64,000 nt of DNA from JAJDTQ01 sp965204235 (GTDB taxonomy: Bacteria; Desulfobacterota; Binatia; UBA9968; JAJDTQ01): assembly GCA_965204235.1 (NCBI GenBank), contig OZ241979.1, positions 3,844,001 to 3,908,000 on the forward strand, in the 5' to 3' direction. Below are positions 52,270 to 63,400 of this stretch, in pieces (position 1 is the stretch's first letter; each line of letters starts with the position of its first letter). The notes beneath the pieces were generated by a model that was given only the letters and a program-made list of their open reading frames with translations, was not told the DNA's origin and made no database searches. The position numbers were made by a program, and so were the translations under genes.

Positions 52270-52914
52270 GTGACTCTGGCCATTCAAGGATTCGAGGGCG
52301 AGGGGCGCGTGATCCCTCTCTCTGCCGTAAACCACTATCTCTATTGCGCTCGCAGAGCAGGACTTATTCACGTCGAAGGTGTCTTCACCGATAACCAGCA
52401 TACAGTGCTTGGAAACCAGCTTCACGAGGAGGTCGATATTTCCGGCTACGAAACGGTCAGGGGCGTGACCTTACTCCGCGCTCTGCCCGTGTGGTCGGAA
52501 CGGCTCGGGCTCAGCGGGAAGTGCGATGTAGTCGAGCGTCATTCCGAAGGCACTTTGATGCCGATTGAGTTCAAAATCGGCAAACGCCGCAAGTTCGATA
52601 ATGATGATGCTCAGCTTTGTGCTCAGGCTTTGTGCCTTGAAGAAATGTTCGGACGGGATGTTCCCCGTGGGGCTATCTTCCACGCCAAGAGCAGACGTCG
52701 ACGAATAGTGGAACTCACTGATGAGTTGCGTCGCCGCACAGAGGAGTCCATTTGGGCGGTGCATCAACTGGTCGAGGAAGAAGCCGTTCCTCAGGCCGTC
52801 CACAAACCCCAGTGCTCAGAGTGCTCGCTTTTTGAAAATTGCATGCCCGAAATTACCAGTTCTCCACCCATCTTGACGCAGTTCGGTCGGGCAGTGTTCG
52901 AGGCGGGCGATTAG
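52270..52914 (+). CDS. cas4: Cas4, RecB-like nuclease for spacer acquisition
   Basis: A 214-residue protein with the Cas4 iron-sulfur ligands C26 (YLYCARR) and C182, C185, C191 (CSECSLFENC), and the RecB nuclease motif D86 ... E100-F-K102 plus Q115. Cas4 trims prespacers and selects those with a PAM. It starts with GTG at 52270, 6 nt after cas7c. Its presence with cas1 and cas2 shows a complete adaptation module. Confidence 0.93.
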   Translation: MTLAIQGFEGEGRVIPLSAVNHYLYCARRAGLIHVEGVFTDNQHTVLGNQLHEEVDISGYETVRGVTLLRALPVWSERLGLSGKCDVVERHSEGTLMPIEFKIGKRRKFDNDDAQLCAQALCLEEMFGRDVPRGAIFHAKSRRRRIVELTDELRRRTEESIWAVHQLVEEEAVPQAVHKPQCSECSLFENCMPEITSSPPILTQFGRAVFEAGD

Positions 52915-52951
52915 AGAAATTTTCCGGCTTTATCGAGGCGAAGGATGCACC

Positions 52952-54013
52952 GTGGCGGTTATTCAGAACACCCTTTACCTGACGACTCCGGGGACGGTGG
53001 TCGTCAAGGATCATTTGACGCTGCGAGTCCAGGTCGAGAAGGAAACTCGCCTGACAGTCCCTATTCATCACCTTGAGAGCATTTGTGCATTCGGACAGAT
53101 CGTAGTGACGCCTCCGGCCATGGCTTTGTGCTGGGACCATCAGGTGGCGGTTCATTATCACACCAAGAATGGTTACCTCTTGGCACAAGTAGTGGGAAGT
53201 GGAGACACTCGTTACTTGCTGCGCCGTGCGCAGTACGCCGCGGCAGACAGTCCGGAGGTCTCGGCCCGCATCGCGCGGCAGTTCGTCGCCGGAAAGCTGC
53301 AAAACTCCCGAGCCAATGTTTTGAGGGCAGGACGAGAAGCCGATGCCGAGTCGGATCGCGAGAAGCTGGCGGAAGCAGCCACTGAGCTCGCCCGACTCAT
53401 CCGCCGGCTTGGTCGTGACGAGCCTGTGGCCCAGGGGTGCGAAGTCCGCGAGGCACTTGATCCGGTCAGGGGATTGGAGGGTCTGGGCACCCGAATCTAT
53501 CTGTCGGTGTTCCACTGCATGCTCAAACAACAGCGCGAAGACTTCCGATACGTAGCCCGCACTCGCCGTCCTCCGAGAGATCGGATCAACTGTCTGCTTT
53601 CCTTTATCTATGCCTTGGTGCGCCACGATTGCCTTGCCGCACTGACGACCGCCGGATTAGATCCGTATGTTGGGTGGCTTCATGCTACCCGCGCCGGCCG
53701 GCCTGCCTGTGCACTTGATTTGATGGAGGAGTTTCGGCCCTGTCTGGCAGAACGACTGGTTTTGACCCTCATCAATCGCCGCCAGATTGATCCTAGGCAC
53801 TTTCGTGAACGGGAAGGCGGTGCCGTGGAATTCACCGACCGGGGCAGGAAAGAAGTCATCCGAGCTTGGCAGCAACGTAAGCAAACCGAAGTGAAGCATC
53901 CTCTGTTCAAAGAACCCATCCGTTTAGGACAGGTGTTCAGCATCCAAGCCAAGCTGTTGGCTCGAAAGCTTCGTGGCGATATCCCCGAGTATATTCCATT
54001 TATCCCGAAGTAA
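52952..54013 (+). CDS. cas1: Cas1 integrase, type I-C
   Basis: A 353-residue protein with the metal-binding residues E176 (GLEGLGTR), H244 (GWLHATR) and D256/E259 (ALDLMEEFRP), all conserved in active Cas1. With Cas2 it integrates spacers at the leader end. The start is a GTG at 52952, preceded by a GCGAAGGA leader. It follows cas4 after 37 nt and ends 4 nt before cas2. Confidence 0.95.
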   Translation: MAVIQNTLYLTTPGTVVVKDHLTLRVQVEKETRLTVPIHHLESICAFGQIVVTPPAMALCWDHQVAVHYHTKNGYLLAQVVGSGDTRYLLRRAQYAAADSPEVSARIARQFVAGKLQNSRANVLRAGREADAESDREKLAEAATELARLIRRLGRDEPVAQGCEVREALDPVRGLEGLGTRIYLSVFHCMLKQQREDFRYVARTRRPPRDRINCLLSFIYALVRHDCLAALTTAGLDPYVGWLHATRAGRPACALDLMEEFRPCLAERLVLTLINRRQIDPRHFREREGGAVEFTDRGRKEVIRAWQQRKQTEVKHPLFKEPIRLGQVFSIQAKLLARKLRGDIPEYIPFIPK

Positions 54014-54017
54014 GGCC

Positions 54018-54308
54018 ATGTTCATCCTGGTCACTTACGATGTCTCCACCGTTGACAAAGCAGGGCAAAGACGACTACGCCGCGTGGCGAGAGCCTGTGA
54101 GGATTACGGGATCCGGGTGCAGAAGTCGGTTTTTGAATGTCAAGTCGGAAAAACTGAATGGGCAGTGCTCAGAAGTCGTCTGTTGAAGGAAATGGATCCC
54201 CGACAGGATTCTCTCAGGATATATCATCTGGACGAAGGTACCAAAGACAACACTGAACATCACGGGCTCAAGGAACCTCCGGACCTGAACGCTCCTTTGA
54301 TACTCTAA
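54018..54308 (+). CDS. cas2: Cas2
   Basis: A 96-residue ferredoxin-like protein starting MFILVTYDVSTVDKAG with the conserved catalytic-site aspartate after the first strand, and containing YGIRVQKSVFECQV. Cas2 bridges the Cas1 dimers during integration. It is the last gene of the operon; the CRISPR leader starts right behind it. Confidence 0.95.
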   Translation: MFILVTYDVSTVDKAGQRRLRRVARACEDYGIRVQKSVFECQVGKTEWAVLRSRLLKEMDPRQDSLRIYHLDEGTKDNTEHHGLKEPPDLNAPLIL

Positions 54309-54489
54309 CGGGCGCGAAGGTAAAGTAACGGCCTCTTTGCCGTTGATTTCGCGTCAGGTGAAAACTCATGGCTGATAACAGCTTACGGCTGGATTATTGA
54401 CACTGGCCTCGGCGTCAGGATGCTGAAATAGGGGGTTCGCGCATCTGCTCGCAAAACCATTTGGTATTCGGCTGCTTGCCACAGCCGGG
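54309..54489 (+). promoter_or_regulatory. CRISPR leader
   Basis: A 181-nt AT-richer stretch between cas2 and the first repeat. It contains TTGACA at 54397-54402 as a possible -35 box; the -10 box is not clear. New spacers should be added at its right border. Confidence 0.6.
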
Positions 54490-57400
54490 GTCTCCCCTGG
54501 CTTCGGTCAGGGGAGCGGATTGAAACATGGAGCAGATCCTCGGCAGGCCGCTGCGCGATACGGTCTCCCCTGGCTTCGGTCAGGGGAGCGGATTGAAACT
54601 ATGAGGCGGCCCGGGAGGACGAAAAACCGCTCCAAGTCTCCCCTGGCTTCGGTCAGGGGAGCGGATTGAAACCATCAGGTCCCGCGTCAGGCGTCCGAAC
54701 TCGGTGGTCTCCCCTGGCTTCGGTCAGGGGAGCGGATTGAAACTGGAGCCGGTCCATCGCCTGGCTGTCATCCCTCAGGTCTCCCCTGGCTTCGGTCAGG
54801 GGAGCGGATTGAAACCCTGCCTCTCCCCCCTACTCTCCTGTCGGGGAGAGTCTCCCCTGGCTTCGGTCAGGGGAGCGGATTGAAACTTCGATGGGCCGGT
54901 CTCCCCACCCCGGACCGGCCGGTCTCCCCTGGCTTCGGTCAGGGGAGCGGATTGAAACAGTCGTCCTCCCGCCGGGTCCCCCGATCCCGTCCCGTCTCCC
55001 CTGGCTTCGGTCAGGGGAGCGGATTGAAACAATAACCCAGTCTGGCGTCCCGGGGACGATTTTGGTCTCCCCTGGCTTCGGTCAGGGGAGCGGATTGAAA
55101 CAGGGCCGGTGCCGCCTGTGACTTGAAGCCGTCGTAGTCTCCCCTGGCTTCGGTCAGGGGAGCGGATTGAAACAGCTTGGCGTTTGGCCTCACGCTCGTT
55201 CTCCTCCGCGTCTCCCCTGGCTTCGGTCAGGGGAGCGGATTGAAACCTGGCCTCGGGGCGGGCCGAGGCTGGCGTGGATCGTCTCCCCTGGCTTCGGTCA
55301 GGGGAGCGGATTGAAACCGGTCGTCCGCGGCATGAGGTCGTGCGATGGCCATGGTCTCCCCTGGCTTCGGTCAGGGGAGCGGATTGAAACTCATAGGCGT
55401 CGGCGGCGTCCACGTAGTCCACGACGGTCTCCCCTGGCTTCGGTCAGGGGAGCGGATTGAAACACGCCGGGGATCTTCAGATAATCTGGTCCATCCCGGT
55501 CTCCCCTGGCTTCGGTCAGGGGAGCGGATTGAAACGTGTAGGGCTGCGCGGCCAGGTCCGGGTGGAGGCGGGTCTCCCCTGGCTTCGGTCAGGGGAGCGG
55601 ATTGAAACATCATCGTCCTCCTCTGATTAAGATATAGCGAGTGTCTCCCCTGGCTTCGGTCAGGGGAGCGGATTGAAACCGCTGCGGACGCGCTCCTCGA
55701 TGGCCGCGCCCAGGTCTCCCCTGGCTTCGGTCAGGGGAGCGGATTGAAACGGCCAGGTCCTGACCGAGTGGCTCGAGCGGGCGCAGTCTCCCCTGGCTTC
55801 GGTCAGGGGAGCGGATTGAAACGAGAGCACATCATAGCGAATGATCTCGGCCGTATCCGTCTCCCCTGGCTTCGGTCAGGGGAGCGGATTGAAACCGGCC
55901 CGTCGGAGTTCGATCAGCCCCTCTGCCTTGTCTCCCCTGGCTTCGGTCAGGGGAGCGGATTGAAACTCGAGAGGGAAGCCGCTGAAGGCGGCGTTGCGGA
56001 GTCTCCCCTGGCTTCGGTCAGGGGAGCGGATTGAAACAACGGCTCCGCGGCGTAGACGATGACCCTGTCCTGTCTCCCCTGGCTTCGGTCAGGGGAGCGG
56101 ATTGAAACTCGAACCATACGTCCATCATCGTATCATCGTTCCGTCTCCCCTGGCTTCGGTCAGGGGAGCGGATTGAAACACGGTAGCCCCATGCGATGGT
56201 GTTCGGAGGGACGTTGTCTCCCCTGGCTTCGGTCAGGGGAGCGGATTGAAACCTTGATCATTGTGGTGTACTCGCTGGTCAGGGGTCGTCTCCCCTGGCT
56301 TCGGTCAGGGGAGCGGATTGAAACCTTTGTCCATGCCAGGCTGTCGGGCAGGTCGGTAAGTCTCCCCTGGCTTCGGTCAGGGGAGCGGATTGAAACGAGT
56401 ACCTGGACGACCGTAAGCTGGTTGATGGTTGTCTCCCCTGGCTTCGGTCAGGGGAGCGGATTGAAACCTGTCCGGTGGGCTGCAACTCCCCCGATCAGTG
56501 GAGTCTCCCCTGGCTTCGGTCAGGGGAGCGGATTGAAACTGTCATTCCACGACGACCTTCCACGCGACGGACTGGTCTCCCCTGGCTTCGGTCAGGGGAG
56601 CGGATTGAAACCCTGTTGGCTCATGCAGCCACGTCCTTCTCGCGCGGTCTCCCCTGGCTTCGGTCAGGGGAGCGGATTGAAACTCTCCCGCCGGAGCGCG
56701 GGGGCTGGCCCAGTTCATGTCTCCCCTGGCTTCGGTCAGGGGAGCGGATTGAAACAGCCAGGCGGCCCAGGTCGTGAGATCCTGCCAGCGGGTCTCCCCT
56801 GGCTTCGGTCAGGGGAGCGGATTGAAACACGCCAGATCCGAGGAACTGGATCTCGTCGATACGTCTCCCCTGGCTTCGGTCAGGGGAGCGGATTGAAACC
56901 GCCAGGTCCCGGTAGGCGCCGACGGCCACCCGAGTCTCCCCTGGCTTCGGTCAGGGGAGCGGATTGAAACTCCGCCCGCGCCGCAGCGCCGGCGCTCATC
57001 CTGCCGTCTCCCCTGGCTTCGGTCAGGGGAGCGGATTGAAACGGCCATGGACACGAGCAGGTAGTCGCCGTCGGTAAGGTCTCCCCTGGCTTCGGTCAGG
57101 GGAGCGGATTGAAACCTCGTACTCGCTCCGCCGGTCGCGGACTCGGACCCGTCTCCCCTGGCTTCGGTCAGGGGAGCGGATTGAAACCGGAGTCCGGCAG
57201 CCCACCGGCCGACGGCGGCGGCGTCTCCCCTGGCTTCGGTCAGGGGAGCGGATTGAAACACTGGCCCGCAGACTCGCGCTGAAGCGCAGGGCCACGTCTC
57301 CCCTGGCTTCGGTCAGGGGAGCGGATTGAAACCGTCAGATCCTCGATCGATCCGCGCAGCTGCTCCGGTCTCCCCTGGCTTCGGTCAGGGGAGCGGATTG

Positions 57401-60400
57401 AAACCGGTCGCTCGGGTCGGCGCTCCGGAGCCTGCCCGGTCTCCCCTGGCTTCGGTCAGGGGAGCGGATTGAAACGCGGGTCAGGCGCAGCAGCCCTATC
57501 CACCCGGTGGCGTCTCCCCTGGCTTCGGTCAGGGGAGCGGATTGAAACCAGTATCCGCGTCTGCCGCTGCTCCGCCTCGACCGGTCTCCCCTGGCTTCGG
57601 TCAGGGGAGCGGATTGAAACGCCGAGCGCCTCCCAGGCGCCCCGGACCGTGTCCCGGTCTCCCCTGGCTTCGGTCAGGGGAGCGGATTGAAACGTCGTAG
57701 AGTCGGCGGCGCGCCAGGTCGCACCCTGTCTCCCCTGGCTTCGGTCAGGGGAGCGGATTGAAACCGGGGCCACGGGCAGCAGCCCCGCCAGGTCCAGCAG
57801 GTCTCCCCTGGCTTCGGTCAGGGGAGCGGATTGAAACAGAGATCCCCCTCCGGCACAGGGTGCAGCGCCGGGTCTCCCCTGGCTTCGGTCAGGGGAGCGG
57901 ATTGAAACGCTCCAGGCGCTCGCGTCCACGCTCCGCGCCAGCGGTCTCCCCTGGCTTCGGTCAGGGGAGCGGATTGAAACCGCTGGTCGGGATCAGGAGC
58001 CCGGCGGAGCCGCGGGTCTCCCCTGGCTTCGGTCAGGGGAGCGGATTGAAACCCACCCGAGACCACTCCGCCCCACCTATGCTGGCGTCTCCCCTGGCTT
58101 CGGTCAGGGGAGCGGATTGAAACGCGAAGACCACGCGGACGGAGGGCGGCCGGGACCGTCTCCCCTGGCTTCGGTCAGGGGAGCGGATTGAAACAATAGG
58201 GCCTCCGAAGCCCGTTTCCCGGACCGTCGTCTCCCCTGGCTTCGGTCAGGGGAGCGGATTGAAACAGGATCCGTCTGCCGGGGATCACCTCGCGCGCGCT
58301 GTCTCCCCTGGCTTCGGTCAGGGGAGCGGATTGAAACACGTCGAGGTCGCTACAGACCGCCAGGGTCTGCAGTCTCCCCTGGCTTCGGTCAGGGGAGCGG
58401 ATTGAAACGAGGAGGTGGATCACCAGCTGCGTGACCCGGAGTAGTCTCCCCTGGCTTCGGTCAGGGGAGCGGATTGAAACGAGGAGCGAGTGGGACAGGT
58501 AGACCACGTCGCCGGTCTCCCCTGGCTTCGGTCAGGGGAGCGGATTGAAACATCAGCATTCCCGCGGCGAGCGTCAACGGGCTCCTGTCTCCCCTGGCTT
58601 CGGTCAGGGGAGCGGATTGAAACGTCATGATGGGTCCCCCCTCTCAGTCAGTCGCGGAGGGTCTCCCCTGGCTTCGGTCAGGGGAGCGGATTGAAACAGC
58701 GCGCGCCTGCGCCTCGGCGGCCCGGAGCGCGGGTCTCCCCTGGCTTCGGTCAGGGGAGCGGATTGAAACGGCAGACCGGGGAGACCTCGACACCGGACGC
58801 GACGGGTCTCCCCTGGCTTCGGTCAGGGGAGCGGATTGAAACCGCGGTCACTGGCTTTGCGCGCCGCGGCACCGCGGTCTCCCCTGGCTTCGGTCAGGGG
58901 AGCGGATTGAAACGGGGTGCTGTGGGTCCTCGCCTGCAGCGAGGCGGGTCTCCCCTGGCTTCGGTCAGGGGAGCGGATTGAAACCGGAGCGGCCGCGCCC
59001 TGTCTCCCCAGGACGCCCGCGTCTCCCCTGGCTTCGGTCAGGGGAGCGGATTGAAACTCCGTGGGATCCGGAGCCCCGGAACGTGGAGGTCGGTCTCCCC
59101 TGGCTTCGGTCAGGGGAGCGGATTGAAACCAGCCCCCGGACCGCGCGTCGCCACCGCGCGATGGTCTCCCCTGGCTTCGGTCAGGGGAGCGGATTGAAAC
59201 TCCCTCCTCTGCGTAGTATGACATCTCACTCTCCTGTCTCCCCTGGCTTCGGTCAGGGGAGCGGATTGAAACGCGAGGCGGTCGGTCTGTCTCCTGGTCC
59301 ATCTGGTGTCTCCCCTGGCTTCGGTCAGGGGAGCGGATTGAAACCCGGTACCGGTACACTGCGTACGCGTCCCCCCACGGTCTCCCCTGGCTTCGGTCAG
59401 GGGAGCGGATTGAAACGCTGGTGGTCAAGGTGACCCAGGGGATTACGCGTGGGTCTCCCCTGGCTTCGGTCAGGGGAGCGGATTGAAACCGCGAGCGTGA
59501 TCTGCACGCCCCGCTGGCCCTGGGGTCTCCCCTGGCTTCGGTCAGGGGAGCGGATTGAAACACCCTGCCGAGGCGCGCCGTGAGCCTCCTCGCCGGTCTC
59601 CCCTGGCTTCGGTCAGGGGAGCGGATTGAAACTCGCCCCGGCGCCGGCTGGTTGCTCTACCCTTCGAGTCTCCCCTGGCTTCGGTCAGGGGAGCGGATTG
59701 AAACAAGGAAAAAAGAGGGGGGGGCGAAAAATTTATCGGTCTCCCCTGGCTTCGGTCAGGGGAGCGGATTGAAACCACCGCGGCGGCCGGCTCCATGCCA
59801 TCCCGGCGCCGTCTCCCCTGGCTTCGGTCAGGGGAGCGGATTGAAACCGGGGTCTGTCCAGGTCGCGGGCCGTGCAGCTTGCGTCTCCCCTGGCTTCGGT
59901 CAGGGGAGCGGATTGAAACGAAGCCCGGGCATGGAGAGCCTGGCGCATGGCAGGTCTCCCCTGGCTTCGGTCAGGGGAGCGGATTGAAACGCTGCCGTCC
60001 TTGCGGGGCTGCCAGCCCGCCACCGTCTCCCCTGGCTTCGGTCAGGGGAGCGGATTGAAACGTCGATCCGGAACGCGTCCCCGCTCTCATCCACTGTCTC
60101 CCCTGGCTTCGGTCAGGGGAGCGGATTGAAACAAAGTGCTGACGCCCCGAGAAGCGGCGCGGATGGAGTCTCCCCTGGCTTCGGTCAGGGGAGCGGATTG
60201 AAACTGCCAGCGCCGTGGACGGCGGGCCGGTCTGCCAGGTCTCCCCTGGCTTCGGTCAGGGGAGCGGATTGAAACGAGCTCCTCCGCGGCCGTGTCGCCG
60301 TACTGCGCGTAGTCTCCCCTGGCTTCGGTCAGGGGAGCGGATTGAAACCTTGATAATCTTACGGAATAGGAAAAATTTCCCGGTCTCCCCTGGCTTCGGT

Positions 60401-63400
60401 CAGGGGAGCGGATTGAAACACGCCCCGCCTGCCCTGGGCGGCCTGCCACGACTGGTCTCCCCTGGCTTCGGTCAGGGGAGCGGATTGAAACACCGTAGGT
60501 GGTCACGGACTGTAGCTGCGCGGCATAGTCTCCCCTGGCTTCGGTCAGGGGAGCGGATTGAAACACGGTCTGCGACGAGCTGGACAGAAGACTGCCGGAG
60601 TCTCCCCTGGCTTCGGTCAGGGGAGCGGATTGAAACCGGTCCGACGGTCAGGCGGCACTCGATCTGCGCAGTCTCCCCTGGCTTCGGTCAGGGGAGCGGA
60701 TTGAAACTCCGCCCGCACCGGAGCGCCGGCCCGGCGGTGCCGTCTCCCCTGGCTTCGGTCAGGGGAGCGGATTGAAACACCGGCCGCGGCCGCGGACGCC
60801 GCGGCCAGAGCCGGTCTCCCCTGGCTTCGGTCAGGGGAGCGGATTGAAACCGGGGTCTGGACGTCCTGCTGGCCGAATCGCCGGGGTCTCCCCTGGCTTC
60901 GGTCAGGGGAGCGGATTGAAACCGCATGAAGGCGCTGCACCGGGAGGCGGACCGGCAGTCTCCCCTGGCTTCGGTCAGGGGAGCGGATTGAAACGATGAT
61001 GACGGGTGAAGACATCGAACACGTGCAGGGTCTCCCCTGGCTTCGGTCAGGGGAGCGGATTGAAACCAGCGACAGAGCGGGCGTCCTCGAGGAGCTGGAC
61101 GAGTCTCCCCTGGCTTCGGTCAGGGGAGCGGATTGAAACATCATCGAGGTGGCCGTCTCCGTCCGCTCGGTCCAGGGTCTCCCCTGGCTTCGGTCAGGGG
61201 AGCGGATTGAAACCATCATCCCCGACCTGAACCGCTCGCCGGCCCGGGTCTCCCCTGGCTTCGGTCAGGGGAGCGGATTGAAACGCCGGTGGTACTGGCG
61301 AGGTTCGCTGTACGTCGAGTCTCCCCTGGCTTCGGTCAGGGGAGCGGATTGAAACAATGAGACCATGGACGGCGCGGGCAAGCCAGGCGGGTCTCCCCTG
61401 GCTTCGGTCAGGGGAGCGGATTGAAACCGGCAGACAGACGTCCAGGAGCGGCGGCAATGGGGTCTCCCCTGGCTTCGGTCAGGGGAGCGGATTGAAACTG
61501 ATCGCCATGCCCGGCATGGTCAAGGAGTGTAAAGTCTCCCCTGGCTTCGGTCAGGGGAGCGGATTGAAACCACCAACCCTTCGGTCCGTCCGATGATGTC
61601 GTCGAGTCTCCCCTGGCTTCGGTCAGGGGAGCGGATTGAAACACCCCCTCGGTTCCTCCGTTGTTCACGTTCGCGTGTCTCCCCTGGCTTCGGTCAGGGG
61701 AGCGGATTGAAACTTGAACTTGTTCCCTGTCGTGGGGACCTCGACGTGTCTCCCCTGGCTTCGGTCAGGGGAGCGGATTGAAACGATGATCTCACGCCAT
61801 CGCCTATCCTCTAGTTCTGTCTCCCCTGGCTTCGGTCAGGGGAGCGGATTGAAACAACATAAGCCTTGACTTTTGCAGCATCAGGAACCTGTCTCCCCTG
61901 GCTTCGGTCAGGGGAGCGGATTGAAACTCTGCACGGACCGCGGGGAGTATCGGCGGCGGCTGTCTCCCCTGGCTTCGGTCAGGGGAGCGGATTGAAACAG
62001 ATTCGGCTCAGGAGCCCGTTTCGGGGTCTGGCGTCTCCCCTGGCTTCGGTCAGGGGAGCGGATTGAAACATGTTCCCTGGCGCCGCCGCCAGGAGGCGGG
62101 CCCGGGTCTCCCCTGGCTTCGGTCAGGGGAGCGGATTGAAACATGTTCCCTGGCGCCGCCGCCAGGAGGCGGGCCCGGGTCTCCCCTGGCTTCGGTCAGG
62201 GGAGCGGATTGAAACCATACAGGCCCCTGCGCCGTGTCGCGTGTCAGCCCGTCTCCCCTGGCTTCGGTCAGGGGAGCGGATTGAAACACCCTTTCGCGCT
62301 GTCCAAGCGGGAGGGGCATCTGGTCTCCCCTGGCTTCGGTCAGGGGAGCGGATTGAAACCATCCCGGGGGGACGGCTACCAGCATACGAGGCCGGTCTCC
62401 CCTGGCTTCGGTCAGGGGAGCGGATTGAAACCCTGCTTCGACGGCCTCGACACCACCACCACGGAAGGTCTCCCCTGGCTTCGGTCAGGGGAGCGGATTG
62501 AAACCTGCCGTCCGGGGAGCGGGTGCACGTGAGACGGCGTCTCCCCTGGCTTCGGTCAGGGGAGCGGATTGAAACCCATCCGGGCAGGGGCTCGGGCCTC
62601 GCGTTGTACAGTCTCCCCTGGCTTCGGTCAGGGGAGCGGATTGAAACCGGTATCCGAACCGGTCGGCCCGCGTCTCCGGTTGGTCTCCCCTGGCTTCGGT
62701 CAGGGGAGCGGATTGAAACTCCGGGGTCGGTTGTGACGTCCACGTCGTTCCGGCGTCTCCCCTGGCTTCGGTCAGGGGAGCGGATTGAAACCAGAGGTCG
62801 GACGCGGCAGTGGTCTGCGCGTCCGGTCTCCCCTGGCTTCGGTCAGGGGAGCGGATTGAAACACCAGTCCGGCAGCGGATGGCCGGCTGCTGTCCGGGTC
62901 TCCCCTGGCTTCGGTCAGGGGAGCGGATTGAAACCCAGATAGCCTGATTTTTCCCGGTTCCGATGGCGAGTCTCCCCTGGCTTCGGTCAGGGGAGCGGAT
63001 TGAAACCTCTTAAGGCAGCTAGAACCATGCTTAATGATTTTGTCTCCCCTGGCTTCGGTCAGGGGAGCGGATTGAAACACAACCGGGGACGACGGGAACA
63101 AGCTTCCCGAATAGTCTCCCCTGGCTTCGGTCAGGGGAGCGGATTGAAACAAGGCTCGTAGTACGTCTGCCCGGACGGTGTACGGTCTCCCCTGGCTTCG
63201 GTCAGGGGAGCGGATTGAAACACTGTGGCATGCTCTAAGCATCGAATGGGGTGGCGGTCTCCCCTGGCTTCGGTCAGGGGAGCGGATTGAAACCGGCGCC
63301 GTGGACCGCTTCGCCAGCGAGGGGGCGCGTCTCCCCTGGCTTCGGTCAGGGGAGCGGATTGAAACCCCGACTGGTTCGACGTTCGCGATCTGCGCCCGCG

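Noticed and set aside
54397..54430. Complete sigma-70 promoter in the CRISPR leader
   Set aside because: TTGACA is clear but no good -10 box lies 16-18 nt downstream, so only a candidate -35 box is noted.
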